DNA from: Portunus trituberculatus
Taxonomy: Eukaryota > Arthropoda > Malacostraca > Decapoda > Portunidae
Reading direction: 5' to 3'
Assembly: GCF_017591435.1 (NCBI RefSeq)
Contig: NC_059287.1
Span: 9,853,696-9,917,695, forward strand
DNA length: 64,000 nucleotides
Under the pieces are notes generated by a model, which worked only from the letters and a program-made list of their open reading frames with translations, did no database searches and had not been told where the DNA came from. A program made the position numbers and the translations under genes. Within the stretch, counting starts at the first letter, position 1, and every line of letters starts with the position of its first letter. Shown here piece by piece: positions 54,349 to 64,000 of the stretch.

Positions 54349-56691
54349 CCCATATCCCAACCACACACTGACGAATGTTTAGATAGGGGGAAGTGGAAGA
54401 GGAAGAGGTGGAAGGGGAAAAAGATGATGATCATGAGGAGGAGGAGGAGCCAGCAGCCAATCATCTCTGTGTATTCACGTCATGTGATTTGAATAAGGAA
54501 ACTGATTAGTTCCAGTCACTCTGCTCACCTCCACCACCACCACCACCACCACCACCATCACCACCACCACTGCTGCCACCACTGCCATCACTACCACCAC
54601 CACCACCACCCCTCAGTCTCACACGTGATACAGGTAACTCTCAATTTACGCGTGTTTGATTTACGCGTTTTTGTTATAACGCAACCGAAAAAATATTATA
54701 ATTAATTTAATCTGCACGATCGGTTTGCTTATTTGGTCCAACCGCATTTTCAAACTGAGCGCCAGACGCAATTTCAAACTGCGCGCCAGAGACTTCCGCA
54801 GCTGGCCGATAGGTGGGAGCTCCGGGGCCAGATCCAAGAAGCAGGTTGTTGTCTATGTTGGTACAGACAACCTCCATAGCAACCTCCTGCTCACATACCA
54901 ACCTTTGTAAAATAGCATCCACAAAGATTCATTGCTGTTGGTGGGTAGAGGTTGGTAGCCCACCTAAAAGTGCTCATTGGCTGCCAGGAGCTGGATCCAA
55001 GAAACTTTAACAACATCAGAGCAACCTCCTACCATGAAATAGCATCCATGAACACTTGGAGGGACGGTTACGAGCTTGCTTTCAGGTTGCTCTCAGGTTG
55101 CTGGGAACACCACATTTTGACGTGGTGTTTCTATATTCACAAAACAACAGTTCTGTTAGCTTTTTACAAACCTTGCCCCCAAGAAAGGATTGTTTTGTAA
55201 TGCATAAAGTGAAATCTTACATGGAATACCAAAAAATAAAGCAGAGATGAGATTGGCCACAGACGAGGCGGAGACTTGCGGCAACTCGGCCGCTTCTTCT
55301 TCTTCTTGTGACCCTTTTAGCTTGAGTGCTGCTTTCATCACAATATTTATGCTTCCACTCCTCTATTGCCTGCTATAATGGATATCATATCTTAGTATTC
55401 ATATACGCTCATGCCATGAGGATAACCTCGAGTCAGTGGCACTGAGTGATAGTGAATTACTAATGAAATACTGTGGTATTTCATTAGTAATTCACTATCA
55501 CTCACTGCCACGGAGTCAAGGTGATCCTCATGGCATGAGCGTATATGAATACTAAGATATGATATCCATTATAGCAGGCAATAGAGGAGTGGAAACATAA
55601 ATACTGTGATGAAAGCAGCACTCAACCTAAAAGGGTCACAAGAAGAAGAAGCAGCGGCCGAGTCACCACAAGTCTCCGCCTCTTCTGTGGCCAATCTCAT
55701 CTCTGCTTTATTGTTTGGTAATCCATGTAAGATTTCACTTTATGCATTACAAAACAATCCTTTCTTGGGGGCAAGGTTTGTAAAAAGCTAATACAAATGT
55801 TGTTTTGTGAACATAAATGCATATATAAGACAGTAACACCACCTCGAGAGGTAGTGTTTCCAGCAACCTGATAGCAATCTCGTTACTGTTCCTCCAAGCG
55901 TTCATGGATGCCATTTCACGGCAGGAGGTTGCTCTGACGTTGTTAAAGAATCTTGGATCCAGTTCCTGCTTTTCTGGTGCCTCATTTGCAGTCTGCCAGC
56001 AGAGTACAGACGGAATCTCTTCAATCTGCCTATAATTCACCAAGATGGCCCCAAAACGTCCTTCATCTTTTTCTGCATGTGGGATTATTTGTGATGAGTG
56101 GATTTTTGATACAGTGGTAAAGCTTAGAGGAAGATGGTGACTGACTGTGGTGTGAGTGGTGAAGGCAGTGACGCAGTGAGTGTTTTGTTTACATTTTCTT
56201 TATTTTGTTATTTTCTCTTATTATTTTTTGCTTTCTCTTATTATTTCTTGCTTTTCCCTCTACTTTAAATACACTTCTAGTATTTAGAATGGTAAATAAT
56301 AAAAACATGTTAATTTAACTGAATAAATAGAGTACTTTGTACAAATTTTTTTGGACCACATCCCGCATCCCCCCTATTATCTATTGTTTCTTATGGGAAT
56401 TACATGTTTGTTTTACACGAATTTTGATATACGCGATGCCTCTTGGAATGCATCTATCGCGTAAATAGAGAGTTACCTGTATTCTGTTGTTCAGAGCTGG
56501 TTTTCATTAATTTCAGATTGTCAAATGCTAATAAGCTACTTCAGTATTAATGGTAGTAAATTTAGGGTAACAGGAAAATTTTTCAGAAAAATTTTTGGGT
56601 TGCAGCACCAATTTATTTATTTCCTATTTATTCTTCACTTCCGTTATCACGTTTTCACGCAATATCGGAGGGTTAGGTGTATGTTTATCCA
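54209..56691. mobile_element. Pogo-like element, CACCTAGCCCTCCGTTATCG family, carrying a second element
   Basis: Left TACACCTAGCCCTCCGTTAT, right inverted TACACCTAACCCTCCGATAT. Interior includes (GTA)n (54309-54348) and (CAC)n (54527-54610). It is interrupted by 54629-56481. Its left end is 44 bases upstream of the Ig1 exon acceptor. Confidence 0.75.
54629..56481. mobile_element. Pogo-like foldback element nested in 54209-56691
   Basis: Ends TACAGGTAACTCTCAATTTA and, inverted, TACAGGTAACTCTCTATTTA. It contains an inverted repeat with arms of about 490 bases (54985-55471 and 55476-55968) around a 4-base loop. Each arm encodes nearly the same 61-residue ORF. Confidence 0.82.
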
Positions 56692-56981
56692 ATACAAAAG
56701 TTTTATCAGAAAATACATATTCCCTTTCGTTTATTATCTTTTGTTAAACCTGTAAACTGGGATATAGTAGGTTACATGATATTGTACTGGTTGTGGTAGA
56801 GAAAGTCAAGCGTTACGATAATTTCTTAAGGAGCCACCATAAAAACCCTTATATGTACTCTGCACTTTTGAATGTTCATTAAATGTATTGTTATTTTTAG
56901 AGTACGGAATATCAGTCATGGGGAACGACGGACACAAATAGGGAATAGTACATGAATAAAGATTAGTGATGTCATACAGAT

Positions 56982-57220
56982 CCGCCGTGGTACAGTGGAT
57001 CCGTGCATGCTTTGGGATCCGAGGGGTCTCCAAGCGCACGGGTTCGAATCCTGTCTACGGTCTGAGTGTAGGTTGGGCTTCCTCACTTGGGGCAACGGTT
57101 TCCTAGCGGGTGGGCTTTGAAATAGGAGGTACCCTTAATAAGTATCCCCTTTAGCCCATAAATTCCCGTGAAAAGCCCACATGGTATAAAAAAAAAAAAA
57201 AAATAAAAAAAATAAAATAC
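56982..57220 (+). mobile_element. SINE-A copy 3
   Basis: Head CCGCCGTGGTACAGTGG and GGTTCGAATCC, same body, long A-rich tail (57186-57220). Confidence 0.88.
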
Positions 57221-57717
57221 TGGCTCATAGGTAGGCTTGGCCTCTTACTCACTTGGACACGCACAGAGGTACGTTAATCTCCCACTGGTACGCCTCGTGG
57301 GATTGAATACAACACATGGAACACCTAGACCGCGTAGCTAACTTGTATTTGTCTTTGCTAATGGAGGTAGACTAACCCGAGTCTGTCTAGACCCCTTTGT
57401 GTGTGTGCAGCCATCTGGAGGCACCCAGGAGAGACACAGAAAGAGAGAGAGAGCGAGACAAGAGTGACGAGAGAGATGCCAGGAGGAGGCTCCACAGATA
57501 GACTGCCAGTTGAATCCATATAGGCCATGTGTCAGATTAGTTAGGGTAGTGGTAAGAGTGCTTGGTGACTGGTGTTCATAGTGTACCTGGTAATGTAAAG
57601 GCAATGTCAACCAATAGAGCAGAAAAAGTAAAGTTTTGTTACTTTTTGTCATTTATATTTTCATTTTTCTTTACCCCATTAGTTTTGACTTGTCCTAGGT
57701 AAATGGTCTGTACCTGA
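57221..57717. other. Unassigned non-coding DNA
   Basis: No convincing ORF, RNA or repeat. A GA-rich stretch lies at 57430-57470. Confidence 0.4.
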
Positions 57718-58744
57718 TACAGGGGATCCTCACAATTCGAGGGGGTTAGGGCAGTTTTTCATCGGTCGAATCTGCGTTTATTCGAATCATGAAGTAGTTT
57801 TTCCCAAAAGATACTTAAGAATTAGGGGGATAGGGACCAACCTCTAGCCTAGACCCCCACAAAACATCACTATAACCTCTAAAAAAAAAACTAACTTAAG
57901 ACTAAATCAATACCATCAACCCACCCAGAAGCAAACTTTTGCAAGCCCCACATGAGCGGCTTTTTTCGGGTTTGTGATTGTTGTGTTTATTGTTTGTGCA
58001 GTGTGTCTAGCAGAAAAGAGTTTGTTTCACGTACTCTGAACGTTTGCCTCTGAATAACTAAGGTAAATATGTAACATTACAATACATACGTTATTTAATA
58101 TTCTATGCCTAATTACTAATGAAAATGACCTCATATTGTGATAAATTAACTTGAGCGCGCGGCAACTGAAACGAATTTGGTGCCCAGGGAACGCAAACGC
58201 AGTACGCATTTATACATCCGTACACTGGCAAAGTAGTTCTCCCTTAACATCATATAAAAAATGTTTATGGTTACATATTTACATAATGAATGGAATGCAC
58301 AGCTACACCCTCTAACAAAATATGTTTGTATCATTACATCATTGTCATAATACAACATGATAAGGTCATTGATATTGGGTTGGTATTAATCCGCCGTTCC
58401 CGCTGGCCTAGGTGAGTGCAGCATTTGAATGGATATCCTGCTTGAGTCCATCCCTTCTCTGTTATTCACATTGTCTGTGCCTTCCTCAAAAGACAGCAAT
58501 AAACTGACATGCCTGTGAGTCCTCACATACAAGAAGTGTCCCTCCACAGCTCAAAAGGACCACAAAATTTCATTTTACTGATAAAAGGTACGTAATTTGG
58601 ATGTTGTTCTTAGACATACAGCTAGCATACCGTTAAGCCATGGTACTGACCACAATAATCATAGGCTCTGTTGTTACAGAAATACCATAGAAGAAAACTC
58701 TTAGAAGTGTGTCAATTATGTTACTAAATATTGCAAGACATTAG

Positions 58745-58858
58745 GATAAGTTTGCCAAGTTGTTAAAATTTGGTAAATATCCATAAGTACACCAGTCTCT
58801 AAGATAAGTTTGCCAAGTTGTTTAAATTTGGTAAATATCCATAAGTACATCAGCCTCA
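58745..58858. repeat. 58-bp tandem duplication
   Basis: GATAAGTTTGCCAAGTTG begins at 58745 and again at 58803; a few differences. Confidence 0.88.
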
Positions 58859-59043
58859 TTGTACATGGTGGACAAAATCATTTCAGTGTGGTAGACTTTG
58901 GTGTGTTTTGAATTAATGTGCTACTAACCATTTCTGGAATTATAGAGATAACCTTAGCCAACTAAATGCAAGGCACTGACTATTTCTGGGCCAAATGTTT
59001 TTTTTTTTTCCAAATTATTATATGGTATGTAATAAAAAAAATT

Positions 59044-59222
59044 AAGCCTAGATTAACTAAGCTAATCTAAACTATCCACACCAAATCTAACCTAACCAGA
59101 CCAAAACCAAAACTTAACCCAATCAAACCTAACAACCTTACACTAAACATAAGTAAGGTAACCTAACCTAATCTAACCAAACTTAAGTTAGCCTAACCAA
59201 ACCTAAGCTAAGCTAACCAAAC
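59044..59222. repeat. Degenerate CCTAA/TTAGG-like tract
   Basis: Many AACCTAACC, CTAACCTAATC and AACCAAACCTAAG words with no strict period. CCTAA is the complement of the arthropod telomere unit TTAGG. Confidence 0.55.
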
Positions 59223-59460
59223 AGATGGGATTTCACCAGTCATACTAATCCCTGGGTATTCTTACCTTATACTTTACAATAAAAAAAGATAAAAAAAATA
59301 AATAATTACCCTTACTGCCACTGTGTCCATTGCTCACATAAGGGGCACCTACTCTATATAGTATAACATAATATTACTCTTATTTTGTATGCCTTGTGTG
59401 ATATTTTGACAATGTTAGTTGTGGTGATGAATTTATTAAAAAAAATAATAATTACTGCAG

Positions 59461-59651
59461 GATATTGAAGATACAATGCTGGTGATATTGTTACTTCAAG
59501 AACTCAAGGAGGATCTCCACATTATCAAGAATAGGATGGACATGTTGAACCCAGAGTGTGATGTGAACAAGATAGTACAAAACCCACTACAGACAACACC
59601 TTTAAAATGCTTCATTCATTTGGCTTTAAAGCCAGTGCACTGGAAGAAGTA
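59461..59651 (+). CDS. Exon-like ORF, unknown
   Basis: Follows an acceptor-like ATTACTGCAG and encodes DIEDTMLVILLLQELKED, then LHIIKNRMDMLNPEC, ending HWKK and TAA (a GTAAGT overlaps the stop but would leave phase 2). It has coding-like composition in AT-rich DNA. It could be the last exon of an unseen gene or join the ORF at 61047. No family is recognised. Confidence 0.3.
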
Positions 59652-60182
59652 AGTGAGCTGAATATTCTAATCTGTTGGTTGTAAATTTGAAAAATATGTG
59701 AGATATTACAGTATACAGACAACTAGGCATTACTGAAAAATATATGATCATAATAACAAGGATCACCCAAGCTATATAGTTAACATATCAATATGTAACA
59801 CAATTATTACAGTACTAATGGAAGTACAAAAAAAAAATACCTTACCTATTTTTTCTAGTACTTAGCTTTTCTGAGAAAAGTGTCCTCTGTAATGGCAGCA
59901 GTGGTAAAATAGTACTTCCCGCTACTTTTTGGGTTTAATCCATGACTTTTGGGTGTTAATGTTTGAATGTTGGGTGAATAAGGTTAATGTATGTGCTGTT
60001 TGGACATGGATCATTTCCCTCATCTGTATGTGCATCCTTGTACTGATTGTATTTGCATTACTTATGTTAATGTATTTGATCTAACTTTGTTTTTGGTATG
60101 TTTCAATAATCAAGAGGCTTAACTACAGCTTTGCTTGTAATTGAATTATAAGTTCAGAAAATAATATTTGAAAATACATAAA

Positions 60183-61028
60183 TACAGGTTGAACCTCCTT
60201 AATCCGGTATTCTTTCATCCGGCAACACCTGTAATCTGGCAAGATTTTTGTTTGCTGGAATTTTTTAATTGGCCGGAGTAATTTGCCGGACTGCCGCTAG
60301 GACGCAGCGGCGCTGTACTGTGTTTTGGAGCCCGGGCATTCTGGGTCAAATTTGGATGAGTGCCACACTGCCGCTCATTGCAAGCACCACCCCCCCTAGG
60401 TGCATAAACATTTTTTTCTGTAATATTTGCCCCTAAACATGGCTTCCAAGCGACCAGGAAGTAATAGTGTTGTATGTGAACCAAAGAAAAAGTGCAAACA
60501 TATGACAATATCAGTGCAACAGAAAGTGGACCTATTGAGGAAGCTAGATAAAAGTGTTTTAGTGCGGACCCTATGCCAACAGCACAACATTGGCTCATCA
60601 ACCATCTATGATATAAAAAAGCAGAAGAATCACCTTCTCAAGTTTTACAGTGAGTGTGAGAGCAAGAAGAACATGGAAGTTCATAGAACACTTAAAGAGG
60701 GTAAGGAGCAGAGATTTAGACAGTGCTCTCATACAGTGGTTTAAGCTTCGGTGCTCTGGTAACGTTCCTGTGTCCGGCGAGATGATAATGGCATAGGCAA
60801 AAATTTTCCATGCTGAACTTAATTTACAACAACGCATTTTTCTATATACTTCTGCATGTATATTTTCATGTACAACTATCATATATCAAAACAATGTTAC
60901 AGCTACACTTGTATAATGCAGGGTAAGTATATAGAGGGTGTTTTGGGGACCACCTATAGTTCGGAATTTTCCATGGTCCGGCAAGTCTAAGGTCCAGTGG
61001 TTGCCAGATTTGGGAGGTTCAACCTGTA
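60183..61028 (+). mobile_element. Pogo/Tigger element, CAGGTTGAACCTCC family
   Basis: Ends TACAGGTTGAACCTCCTTAA and, inverted, TACAGGTTGAACCTCCCAAA. 846 bases; retains only the start of a transposase. Confidence 0.82.
60439..60744 (+). pseudogene. N-terminal fragment of a CENP-B/Tigger transposase
   Basis: MASKRPGSNS, then KHMTISVQQKVDLLRKLDK, LCQQHNIGSSTIYDIKKQK: the helix-turn-helix DNA-binding domain of pogo/Tigger transposases. About 100 codons, then stop; the DDE catalytic domain is absent. Confidence 0.82.
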
Positions 61029-62332
61029 TTTGCTTTTATCAACAGGTTCTTGAGTGGGAAAAGCAGTTCTCAGAGGAACACCAAGATGATGAGAAGAACC
61101 ATGCCACTTTGTTGAAGATCCTCATGGAATTAGTACCTAAACATGGCAATAAGGTCTCTGTGTTGGACATAATTTGAGTGTCAGTATAGAGACTTGCTGG
61201 CAGTTGGCTTTGGTAATATATTTTTGTCATTGGTAGATCAGGAAAGAAGATGTCCATGAGCTGCAGAATGCCTCATATAATGAATAATATTCTCCTAACT
61301 GCATATAAGACTATCAGTAAATCCAAAGGAAGCAACAACTGTTCTGTCTATGTATTTGAAAAACACTAGTACCATGCAGAGTTTCAGCCAAAAATACAGA
61401 CAAAAGTTTTGAGCTAGATGGGTGCCATTAAGTTAAAACAATGTACTTACAATTATGATAGCTACTGCATGAGGCATCTGGAGTTAGAAGGATATGTAGC
61501 AACTTTAATACTCAATCCCAGGGGGGTAAACAAAAGGGTGAGGAGTGCTGCAAACCTGCTGCTGATCTCCTTTATCATTTTCATGTGCAAGAGACAGTTG
61601 TAGCCTACACTAAAGAATATTACTATAGCCTACATTAAAGAATATTACTATGAAGTCACACTACACTACATGTTTTATAGGCCTACACTTATACTGCTTT
61701 AACATTATTCTTTTTATTTTCTTGATTTGTTTTTAATGGTAAACTATGAATTTTATTATTTTCTTGTGTCTTGTCCTTGGTCTGTCTCCTTTACACACAG
61801 ACAAAGACTAAAATATGACATTTTTGTTTTTGTCCTTTTCTTTATAGTTTCTCTTATATATTGAAAGAATTGTTTCTTGAAATGTAAAGTATCATGATTA
61901 ATAAATTGCATGTTATAAGTATAATTATCATGAAACATGAGCTAGATTTACAATGTATTGCAAAGGTGGTATGTATGTAATGACTCACTGATACCAGATC
62001 CTGTTGTACTGTTAGCTGAACATAAGGTGAATAAAGGGTCTAAAATGAGTGTGCCTATCCATTTCTCCTTGTATGGGGATTAAATCTAATATATATGGGT
62101 TACTAGGGGGTAATGTTTGTTTCAGATTTGTTTCAAGCTTTCATGAACGTTTGTGAAATGTTCATTGAACGCTTTTTTGTTAACAAAAAATGGGGGAGTA
62201 TTTATGGTGTGTTTTAGGTTTGCGAACGTAGGTTTGTGCACCCTCAGAAATCGTTCAACATATCATCATAGAACTTCAAATTTCTGGGGGGAAAGACTTA
62301 ATCTATATCACACAGGGTAGCGTTGGTTTAAG
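61029..62332. other. Mostly unassigned AT-rich DNA
   Basis: Apart from the exon-like ORF at 61047-61178, I see only a 27-base tandem repeat (GCCTACACTAAAGAATATTAC, twice, 61604-61655). Confidence 0.4.
61047..61178 (+). CDS. Exon-like ORF, unknown, possible terminal exon
   Basis: Preceded by TTTTATCAACAG and open in phase 0: VLEWEKQFSEEHQDDEKNHA ... LVPKHGNKVSVLDII then TGA. Amphipathic and charged, perhaps a C-terminal helix of a larger protein. A phase-0 join from GTACAA within 59461-59651 is possible, but speculative. Confidence 0.3.
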
Positions 62333-62337
62333 AGGGT

Positions 62338-63807
62338 ATCACACTGGCCTATGATACACGGAACGCAGACCATAATTCTTGGTGTGAAACCAGGAACATT
62401 ATCACACACAAGCTGGCCGCATTCTTGCTATGCTAGGCAAACAGCCCAGCAACCAAGATCAAGCCTAATGAAAACAAACCAGAACAAAACCATGCCACTT
62501 ATATCTCAACCTGCACTTCCAGTTATTGCAGAAAAGGAAGAAAAAGGAAACTAGGGAAGAACCGAGAGCTGCGCATCGGCAACTTTTGGAGTCAGGGGAT
62601 AGTTGCCATGAACCCAAACTATCGACATAATATACAGGCAATCTCCATTTAACGAAGGTTCACACAACGAAATTTCGCTACAACGAAGGTTTCCTTTTAC
62701 TACCATCTGCTCGTTTAACGAATGCCAAACTCGCTTTAACAAAATTTTATCCAGGTAATTTTTTCCAAGTTTGAAAGCCCCGCCGCATCACGCAAGCCGA
62801 AAGGCTTTTGAATACACCAGCGCCTCTCGTGGACAAAACGCGCACCACTCACTCCCTCTAGTTCAAAACAATAACAGCGTCAGCAGCAGCTAGTCTTCCC
62901 TCACTCTACATGACACCAAAATGCCCTGCAATGTCGCCTAGCGTTGCTAAGAAGACCAGGAAGTCTCTTACTCTCGAAGTGAAGCTGGATATTATTCACA
63001 GACACGAGAGGTGAGAAAACAAATAGCATTACTTCCCACCATCGCTTGACTCCATCTACTGTCTACCATTTTCAAGTCAGCAGACTCTATTAAGAAGGTT
63101 AGTGAGATCATATCTTCCTTGCAAGCTAAAAGAACCACCTGAACTTGTGACTCTGCAATGGATAAAATGGAAAGCCTTGTGGAAATGTAGTACATAAGTT
63201 TTGAAAGCGATACAATGATGCGCCCTTTGTTTACATTCCACAGGTTGCCAGCTAGCGTATTTCCTGCTCCACTCTCTCTCCCTTCATAAATTTAAGATCA
63301 TTATAAAGTTATTTACATACATACATTAGTGTACATTATGATAACTTAGTCTTAAATTGAACTGCTAAATGTTTAACTTCATAATTTTTGCTTTCATTAA
63401 ACCTTTTACTGTACTATGATGCACTCTCGCTTGTTTACTCTCAATGGAAGCTCAAGTCAGGCTTTAAACTTGTTATAATTGGTTTGCTTAACGAAAATTC
63501 GTTTAACGAAGGTTTTTTTAGGAATGTAACCCCTTCGTTAACCGGGGGTTGCCTGTACATATATTTAATCTTTCTAGACAGTTGAAATATTTAATATTCA
63601 ACATAAGAAAAATTCAGGCACATTCTTTTTAATTAGAATGATAGGGTCTTATTACATATCTTATGTTTATTTTTTCATTGGGATAGCATACAAAGAACCG
63701 GAGTGGACACGAAGCCATCCTAACTTTGCTCCGCTAATCCTGGGAAAGTTCCAGCTATCTGGAGCGGGTGTTCCACGATCGTTCCACATATCATAGGCCA
63801 GTGTGAT
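62338..63807. mobile_element. Element with ATCACACTGGCCTATGATA inverted ends
   Basis: A 19-bp perfect inverted repeat at 62338-62356 and 63789-63807, extended imperfectly inward (CGGAACG / TGGAACG). It is interrupted by the pogo-like element 62633-63557. No ORF is recognised. The superfamily is not clear. Confidence 0.6.
62633..63557. mobile_element. Pogo/Tigger-like element, CAGGCAACCCCCGC family, copy 2
   Basis: Ends TACAGGCAATCTCCATTTAA and, inverted, TACAGGCAACCCCCGGTTAA. Interior matches 29864-30785, including the broken KKTRKSLTLEVKLDIIHRHE stretch. Confidence 0.82.
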
Positions 63808-64000
63808 AAACCCTTTACACTTCCGCCTGGTGGGCTGGCAGCGAATCTCGGGTGGCGGCGGATTTGACTGGGTGGGTGGCGCGAGAGATATGAATGTCAA
63901 ATTGGCGAGTCAGTCGGTTGGACTTTGAGCTCAGACTGGGTATTAACTAAAAGAGCTCAAACTGCGAACGGTCAATTCATGAGGATCCCCTGTACTTAGC

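Larger units (their letters stand above)
57718..63994. mobile_element. Possible 6.3-kb composite bounded by a 15-bp perfect inverted repeat
   Basis: TACAGGGGATCCTCA at 57718 and its exact complement at 63980-63994, both with pogo-type TACAG ends. Inside lie a pogo-like element (60183-61028), an element with ATCACACTGGCCTATGATA ends (62338-63807) holding another pogo-like element (62633-63557), a CCTAA-rich tract and two exon-like ORFs. It may be one expanded element or two separate members facing each other. Confidence 0.4.

Noticed and set aside
63667..63900. 77-residue - strand ORF near the right end
   Set aside because: It overlaps the end of the ATCACACTGGCC element and has no family features; probably non-coding.

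Overview
The window looks like nuclear DNA of a decapod crustacean, possibly a crab. It is AT-rich, and it carries long (GA)n/(CT)n and (TA)n microsatellites, LINEs with (CA)n tails, two tRNA-derived SINE families, and many pogo/Tigger-like DNA transposons. Genes have short exons separated by transposon-filled introns. The species cannot be named from the sequence alone.

There are two real protein genes, arranged tail to tail. On the + strand (9521-13264) lies a two-exon gene for Integrator complex subunit 13 (INTS13/Asunder), complete at 702 codons. On the - strand, 39 exons could be chained in consistent reading frame from 54165 down to a stop codon at 13898. They encode at least 2109 residues of a secreted-looking modular protein. 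Its order is: 5 Ig domains (the first only half inside the window), a linker, Ig6, a 12-cysteine module, Ig7, a second 12-cysteine module, Ig8-Ig11, a Thr-rich mucin stalk, Ig12, a Glu-Pro linker, and a C-terminal region with no membrane segment. Its 5' end (start codon, signal peptide, first half of Ig1) was not found and probably lies beyond 64000. The two stop codons are 633 bases apart, so the 3' UTRs may overlap.

Region by region: 1-1130 is mostly unassigned DNA with one dispersed repeat. 1131-8345 is a pile of LINE fragments on the - strand. 8346-13264 is the INTS13 gene and its 5' flank. 13265-14023 is the convergent 3' junction. 14024-54165 is the Ig gene, with introns holding LINEs, SINEs, MITEs, a 0.9-kb (TA)n array, an LTR-like block, and an extreme nest of transposons at 35131-43740. 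54209-57220 holds two nested pogo-like elements, one with a 490-bp-arm foldback, and a SINE. 57718-63994 is bounded by a 15-bp perfect inverted repeat of transposon type, holds at least three further elements, and has two short exon-like stretches.

INTS13 acts in the nucleus in the Integrator RNA-processing complex. The Ig gene product should be extracellular. Nothing suggests that the two work together; their closeness is a matter of layout. The most novel object is the Ig/cysteine-module/mucin protein with its internal duplication and its 21- and 27-nt microexons.
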